Assembly (NCBI GenBank): GCA_024232355.1
Contig: JAAEPW010000545.1
Coordinates: 1-18,516 of the forward strand
Source of the DNA: Chloroflexota bacterium
GTDB taxonomy: Bacteria > Chloroflexota > Anaerolineae > B4-G1
DNA length: 18,516 nucleotides
Reading direction: 5' to 3'
Program-made: the position numbers and the translations under genes
Notes under the pieces: model-generated
Seen by the model: only the letters and a program-made list of their open reading frames with translations
The model's database searches: none
Told to the model about the DNA's origin: nothing
Part shown: positions 14,844-18,516 of the stretch, one piece after another
Numbering within the stretch: the first letter of the stretch is position 1
Layout: the number at the start of each line of letters is the position of its first letter

Positions 14844-16280
14844 ATGCCCCCAAACAACGACTCAAAAACTGATCAACCTGACCCACCCTTTGCGCGCTTT
14901 GTCGGCGGGACATTGGTGTTGGAAGGGGTAGATCGCACCATCATGCCGCCTGATCACTTTGAATGGGTCAACGCCAAGTGGCGCTGCCCGGCCGTACACT
15001 ATCGAGTTATGCGCCCCTGGCTCAAGCAACAATCCATCCGCAATCACATCCCCCGCTGGCGCAAGCTAGCCCTCAATCTCCAGGACGATCGAGATCCGCA
15101 CGCTTACCAAACTGAGGCCCTCCAGGCCTGGCAGAATGCCGACTCTTGGGGCAGCGTCGTCTTGCCCACCGGTGCGGGAAAGACCTTTCTGGCGCTGCGA
15201 GCCATCGCGCACAGCGCGGTCAGCACCCTGGTCGTCGTGCCGACGATCGATCTGCTGCATCAATGGTACGCCCGCCTGGAGAACGCGTTCGGTAAAAAGA
15301 TCGGTGTCTGGTACGGGCAGGAAAAGCTGTTAGAGCCGATCACGGTAACTACCTACCCCAGCGCTTGGGCGCACGCTGAACAGTTGGGCAACCAGTTCAA
15401 GCTGCTTGTCTTTGACGAGATCCATCACCTGCCCGCCCCCTCCTGGCACGAGATCTCGTTGATGTGCGCTGCGCCCTTTCGCCTCGGCTTGACGGCAACT
15501 TATCCAGAGAGTGAGACTCGCGGATTTTCTGTAAACACAGCGACAAAATCCAAGAGTCTTTCTGAACAAGACCCAGTTTCTTTGCTGGATGAACTGGTCG
15601 GCCCCGTGGTCTATCGTAAGCAAATCGATGACCTGACCGGCAAACAGTTGGCCGAATACCGCACTCAACGCATCCGAGTGGACCTGACACCCAAAGAGCG
15701 GACAGCCTATGACGCTGCCTATGCCACCTACACTGGCTACGTACGCGAAGCCCGCCTGCGCGAACGACACGGCCCCGGTTGGTGGAGCGAATTCACCAAG
15801 CGCAGCGCCTACGAGGCCCAAGCGCGCCGGGCAAAAGTAGCCGAACTCAAGCTGAAGGAAATCGTCCACCAGGCCGAGGGCAAGCTAGAGGTCCTCGACC
15901 AGTTGCTGCGCGAACACCCCGACCGACAAATGCTCGTCTTTACCGCCCACAACCGATTTGCCTACCAGATCGCCCGGCAGCATCTGATCCCCGTCATCAC
16001 CCATCAAACCAAGGCCGCCGAGCGGAAAGCGATCTTGGAAGGCTTCCAAGCAGGCACATACCGGGCCATCGCCACTTCCAAGGTGCTCAACGAGGGGATA
16101 GATGTGCCCGAGGCAAAGATCGCCGTGGTGTTGGGCGGCAGCGCCAGCGCCCGCGAGTACGTCCAGCGGCTGGGGCGGGTGCTGCGCAAACGGGGCAACG
16201 CCCAGGCCGTGCTCTACGAAGTCATCGCCCGCAAGACGGTGGACGAGCGCATCGCCCAGCGACGAAAACCAAAGAAATGA
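14844..16280 (+). CDS. XPB/Rad25-like SF2 DNA helicase
   Basis: A 478-residue superfamily 2 helicase partnered with the following nuclease. Walker A is LPTGAGKT (107-114), motif II DEIH (191-194), motif III GLTATY (215-220), motif V VLNEGIDVPEA (414-424) and motif VI QRLGRVLRK (441-449). The roughly 100 residues before motif I (GGTLVLEGVD, HFEWVNAKWRCPAVHYR) match the damage-recognition-like N-terminus of archaeal XPB proteins. XPB-type helicases unwind DNA with 3'-5' polarity and in archaea pair with Bax1. Residues about 222-246, between motif III and LLDELVGPVVYR, look like an extra insertion. Their DNA is AT-rich and palindromic (15514-15559), unlike the flanking gene. ATG 14844 is supported by GAGGAG (14827-14832). 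The stop is 3 bp before the nuclease start. Confidence 0.9.
   Translation: MPPNNDSKTDQPDPPFARFVGGTLVLEGVDRTIMPPDHFEWVNAKWRCPAVHYRVMRPWLKQQSIRNHIPRWRKLALNLQDDRDPHAYQTEALQAWQNADSWGSVVLPTGAGKTFLALRAIAHSAVSTLVVVPTIDLLHQWYARLENAFGKKIGVWYGQEKLLEPITVTTYPSAWAHAEQLGNQFKLLVFDEIHHLPAPSWHEISLMCAAPFRLGLTATYPESETRGFSVNTATKSKSLSEQDPVSLLDELVGPVVYRKQIDDLTGKQLAEYRTQRIRVDLTPKERTAYDAAYATYTGYVREARLRERHGPGWWSEFTKRSAYEAQARRAKVAELKLKEIVHQAEGKLEVLDQLLREHPDRQMLVFTAHNRFAYQIARQHLIPVITHQTKAAERKAILEGFQAGTYRAIATSKVLNEGIDVPEAKIAVVLGGSASAREYVQRLGRVLRKRGNAQAVLYEVIARKTVDERIAQRRKPKK
15514..15559. repeat. 46-bp nested palindrome inserted in the helicase reading frame
   Basis: The arms are AGACTC (15514-15519)/GAGTCT (15554-15559), GGATTTT (15522-15528)/AAAATCC (15545-15551) and CTGT (15529-15532)/ACAG (15537-15540), closing on loop AAAC. 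The unpaired parts are GC/AA and a CGAC bulge. Seventeen base pairs in 46 nt is far beyond chance for a coding region, and the block is AT-rich in a GC-rich gene. It reads through in frame (residues 224-239). The shape is that of a REP/MITE-like palindromic element that landed in a permissive loop. Confidence 0.7.
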
Positions 16281-16283
16281 ACA

Positions 16284-17561
16284 ATGCTCAAGTCTGAACT
16301 CGTCAAAGCACGACTAACAATCCGCAAGGGAAAAGTCTGGACTCGTCCCTTACCCGCAGACTATCACTATCTGACCGTTGCCGGTGATCTGATCGCTCTG
16401 CTTCAACGGCACGTAGGGCATAGTCGAGGCGCGCTGGTCAAGGCCCTACGCGAATACGAGGGAGACAGTCTGGATTATCCCGTGATCCGGGGGCTGGCAG
16501 CGGTGCTCCAAAGCCGATGTACATTCAGCAGCGATCCCCCGGTCGAACCCGTTGATTTGCGTGCTACCCTCTTCTGCCAGGGACCAGTGACGCGCAACCT
16601 GGATCTATTCAACCAGACCACCCGCGAGCAAGTGCTGGCCGAGGCATCCGCCCAGTACGGCCTGACCGTCGAGCAAGTCGAGAACGCCCTCTTTGCCGAC
16701 CTAGCTGAGGAACAAATACTGCTCGATCCCAGTGACCCGCTGCCCCCCGGCGATCTCATCGCCCGTTACAATATGGAACTGGCTCGGGGCCTGCTCTACT
16801 GGGCGCGTGAGGTGCGGATCGAGGTGTACGACAATTACAAAGACCTCTTTAAATACATCAAGCTTTTCAAACTGATGCACACCATCCACCCACTTGCCAA
16901 CAACGGTGTGACGAATGGCTACCACATCACGCTGTACGGCCCCATCTCGCCTTTTGTCAAATCAACCATTCGTTACGGGATACAATTCGCCAAGTTTCTG
17001 CCCGCCTTGTTACTGTGCCAACGCTGGCGGATGGATGCCGACGTCCAGCCGCCCAAGGCACGCAGCCACGGAATCCTCCGGTACACCCTGGACGACCAGA
17101 CTGACCTGCGAACCCATTTCACGGCTTCTGGTCCTTTTGACAGTCAACTTGAGGCCGACTTTGCCGCCGAGTTCGAGGCCAAATACGGCGGCACCCGGCG
17201 GCAGTGGGAACTGGCCCGCGAGGACGAGTTAATCCTGGTGGGAGACACGGTGATGATCCCGGATTTTTCCTTTACTCACCGCAAAGACGGACGGCGAGCA
17301 CTGTTAGAAATCGTCGGGTTCTGGCATCCGGACTATTTGCGGCGCAAACTGGTCAAGGTTCGCCAGGCGGAGCGAGGAGATCTGATCTTGCTAATATACA
17401 AAAGCGCCAACGTATCCGAGGAAGAATTCGAAGCTGCATCGGCAGGTGATGTGCTCACTTTTACGCGCAAACCCATCCTCAAGGATGTGATGAAAGCCAT
17501 TGAGCGTTGCGCAGCATTCCCAGAAACAACAGATATTGGAGAAAGCACACAATGCCATTGA
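16284..17561 (+). CDS. Bax1-like nuclease (DUF790 family), partner of the XPB helicase
   Basis: A 425-residue protein of the DUF790/Bax1 family. The N-terminus (MLKSELVKARLTIRKGKVW, PRxL-type opening) and the central YNMELARGLLYWAREVRIEV block are family hallmarks. The C-terminal third carries a PD-(D/E)xK-like nuclease core: E290 in FDSQLEADFAAEF, D327 in IPDFSF and E342 in LEIVGFW. The usual lysine is not evident after E342. In archaea Bax1 binds XPB and incises DNA at bubble or fork structures, forming a helicase-nuclease machine for nucleotide excision repair. Gene order and the 3-bp spacing behind the helicase here are those of the archaeal operon. The 3' end overlaps the thioesterase start by 10 bp, suggesting translational coupling. 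Lineage (vertical bacterial versus archaeal transfer) cannot be decided by eye. Confidence 0.88.
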   Translation: MLKSELVKARLTIRKGKVWTRPLPADYHYLTVAGDLIALLQRHVGHSRGALVKALREYEGDSLDYPVIRGLAAVLQSRCTFSSDPPVEPVDLRATLFCQGPVTRNLDLFNQTTREQVLAEASAQYGLTVEQVENALFADLAEEQILLDPSDPLPPGDLIARYNMELARGLLYWAREVRIEVYDNYKDLFKYIKLFKLMHTIHPLANNGVTNGYHITLYGPISPFVKSTIRYGIQFAKFLPALLLCQRWRMDADVQPPKARSHGILRYTLDDQTDLRTHFTASGPFDSQLEADFAAEFEAKYGGTRRQWELAREDELILVGDTVMIPDFSFTHRKDGRRALLEIVGFWHPDYLRRKLVKVRQAERGDLILLIYKSANVSEEEFEAASAGDVLTFTRKPILKDVMKAIERCAAFPETTDIGESTQCH

Positions 17562-18403
17562 CCCATATACGAACGTTCCGCGTGCGCCATTACGAGTGCG
17601 ACGCGTACGAACATGTCAAATATGCCAACTATTTGAACTATATGCAAGAGGCGGCCTTTGATGCTTCAGCCGCTGCTGGGTACGATCAAGCGCGTTATGA
17701 CGCGATGGGACACTATTGGCTGGTCCGTGAAACGGACGTCGAGTACCTGCGCCCGTTGCGCTACGGCGATTCGGTACAGGTCAAAACGTGGGTCACCGAC
17801 TTTCGGCGGGGACGCTCGCGCCGGGCTTATGAACTCGAGCTAGTCGAATCCGCCGAATTGGTAGCCCGCGCCAGCACTGACTGGGTATTCTTGAACCGCG
17901 ATACCGGACGACCAACGACCATCCCGTCAGAAATGATCAATGCCTTTTACCCAGAAGGACTACCTGAACAAGCGCCCCCACGCTCTCGTTTCCCGACTGC
18001 ACCCCCACCCTCGCCTGGCGTTTTTCGGCTGCGACAGCAAGTCAGATGGCAAGACATTGACAGCGCATAGTACGTGAACAACGCCGTCTACCTGGCCTAT
18101 ATGGAAAATTGCGAGATACAAGCGACTGTGGCCCACGGTTGGCCTCGGTCACGGATGCAGACAGAAGGATTCGACATCACAGCACGGCAACATCGGATCG
18201 AGTACCGGCAGCCCGCCGTGCTGGGCGACGAACTGGAATTGACCACATGGATCTCGGACGTGAAACACGACACGGCCATCCGCCATTACACCATCGCGCG
18301 GAGCAGTGATAAAGCGCTGCTGGTACGAGCCAGAATGGCATGGGGGACAGTGGATACAATAACATGGCAGCCTATCAATGTCATTAAGTTAAGGAAAAGG
18401 TGA
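17552..18403 (+). pseudogene. Double-hotdog acyl thioesterase split by an in-frame amber codon
   Basis: The frame from ATG 17552 encodes two hotdog (4HBT/acyl-ACP thioesterase-like) domains that would cleave acyl-CoA or acyl-ACP thioesters. Domain one (residues 1-135) has D17 and H21 in YECDAYEHVKYANYLNYMQ and WVTDFRRGRSRRAYEL. Domain two begins at RQQVRWQDIDSA, then TAG (18068-18070), then YVNNAVYLAYMENCE in the same frame to TGA 18403. The family motif is D-x-x-(G/Q)-H-V-N-N, so TAG replaces the residue before His and TAC (Tyr) replaces His. CAG CAC to TAG TAC would need just two C-to-T changes. Product one would be 172 residues. The rest could only restart at GTG 18074 without an SD. ATG 17552 is preceded by GGAGA (17537-17541) and overlaps the nuclease stop. 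Confidence 0.8.
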
Positions 18404-18417
18404 ACTCTACGGAATTG

Positions 18418-18440
18418 CGGTTATACTATCCGAATAACCG
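18418..18440. promoter_or_regulatory. Inverted repeat with embedded -10-like box before the last gene
   Basis: CGGTTAT (18418-18424) and ATAACCG (18434-18440) are perfect inverted 7-mers around a 9-nt centre. TATACT (18422-18427), a near-consensus -10 box, overlaps the left arm. No good -35 is seen 16-18 bp upstream. The position 28 bp before the start codon fits an operator at a promoter. It could also be a weak hairpin ending the thioesterase transcript, but no T-run follows. Confidence 0.4.
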
Positions 18441-18467
18441 TATCACAAACAAAAAAGGAGTTCAGCT

Positions 18468-18516
18468 ATGCCAAACCATACCGAAACGCTGTGCGCAGGA
18501 GTAATAGCAGCCCTGA
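18468..18516 (+). CDS. 5' end of an unrecognised gene, cut by the window edge
   Basis: ATG 18468 follows a strong SD (AAAAAAGGAG, 18451-18460) with 7-nt spacing and opens MPNHTETLCAGVIAAL, continuing past the window. Sixteen codons are too few to name a family. The short hydrophilic start followed by hydrophobic residues gives no firm hint of location. The upstream inverted repeat suggests independent control. Confidence 0.6.
   Translation, partial: MPNHTETLCAGVIAAL

Noticed and set aside
15779..16297. A 172-codon plus-strand frame inside the helicase gene
   Set aside because: It overlaps helicase motifs V and VI in another frame, and its Arg/Gly/Pro-rich composition is typical of a shadow frame.
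17552..18403. TAG recoding (for example pyrrolysine) in the thioesterase
   Set aside because: Five other genes in the window end in TAG, and the adjacent motif His is also lost, so decay is simpler.

Overview
The window looks like chromosomal DNA of a free-living bacterium, most likely a Chloroflexota member of the Anaerolineae type. This is inferred from gene content, not from a marker gene. The clues are a secreted protein ending in the C-terminal signature YLPLVMRN, several LiaI/LiaF-like and toast-rack membrane proteins in a row, an RqcH/NFACT protein, and an XPB-type helicase paired with a Bax1/DUF790 nuclease. I see no rRNA, tRNA, CRISPR array, transposase or phage gene. TAG is an ordinary stop codon here: five clear genes end with it.

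Layout, left to right. (1) 1-225 is a non-coding upstream region with a 19-bp direct repeat and a good sigma70-like promoter, followed by an iron-containing alcohol dehydrogenase (226-1380). (2) 1457-4368 is a tight four-gene plus-strand operon of small membrane proteins: two nearly all-membrane LiaI-like proteins alternate with two proteins that join LiaI-like helices to a beta-rich toast-rack domain. It ends in a strong hairpin at 4410-4445. (3) 4539-9437 is a probable second operon: an M20 dipeptidase broken by a frameshift, a DUF2809 membrane protein, a DUF4258 protein, a 17-codon ORF, an EamA transporter that probably starts at CTG, and an NFACT/RqcH ribosome-quality-control factor. (4) 9470-12826 on the minus strand is a large exported protein with PD40 propeller repeats, a SpoIID/LytB domain, Ig-like and jelly-roll-like modules, and the YLPLVMRN tail. 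(5) A divergent promoter region (12845-13030) separates it from a soluble REC-GAF-histidine kinase hybrid (13031-14797). (6) 14844-17561 is the XPB-like helicase plus Bax1-like nuclease pair. The helicase carries an AT-rich palindromic in-frame insertion. (7) A double-hotdog thioesterase overlaps the nuclease end and is split by an in-frame amber codon. The window ends in the first 16 codons of an unrecognised gene.

Shared themes are the cell envelope (toast-rack operon, SpoIID protein), quality control and repair (RqcH, XPB-Bax1), and small-molecule metabolism (alcohol dehydrogenase, dipeptidase, exporter, thioesterase). The most notable items are the palindrome inside the helicase gene, the bacterial XPB-Bax1 pair, the period-8 tandem repeat inside the SpoIID gene (a possible phase switch), the alternating membrane operon, and two broken genes. 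I could run no similarity search. Family names rest on recognised motifs.
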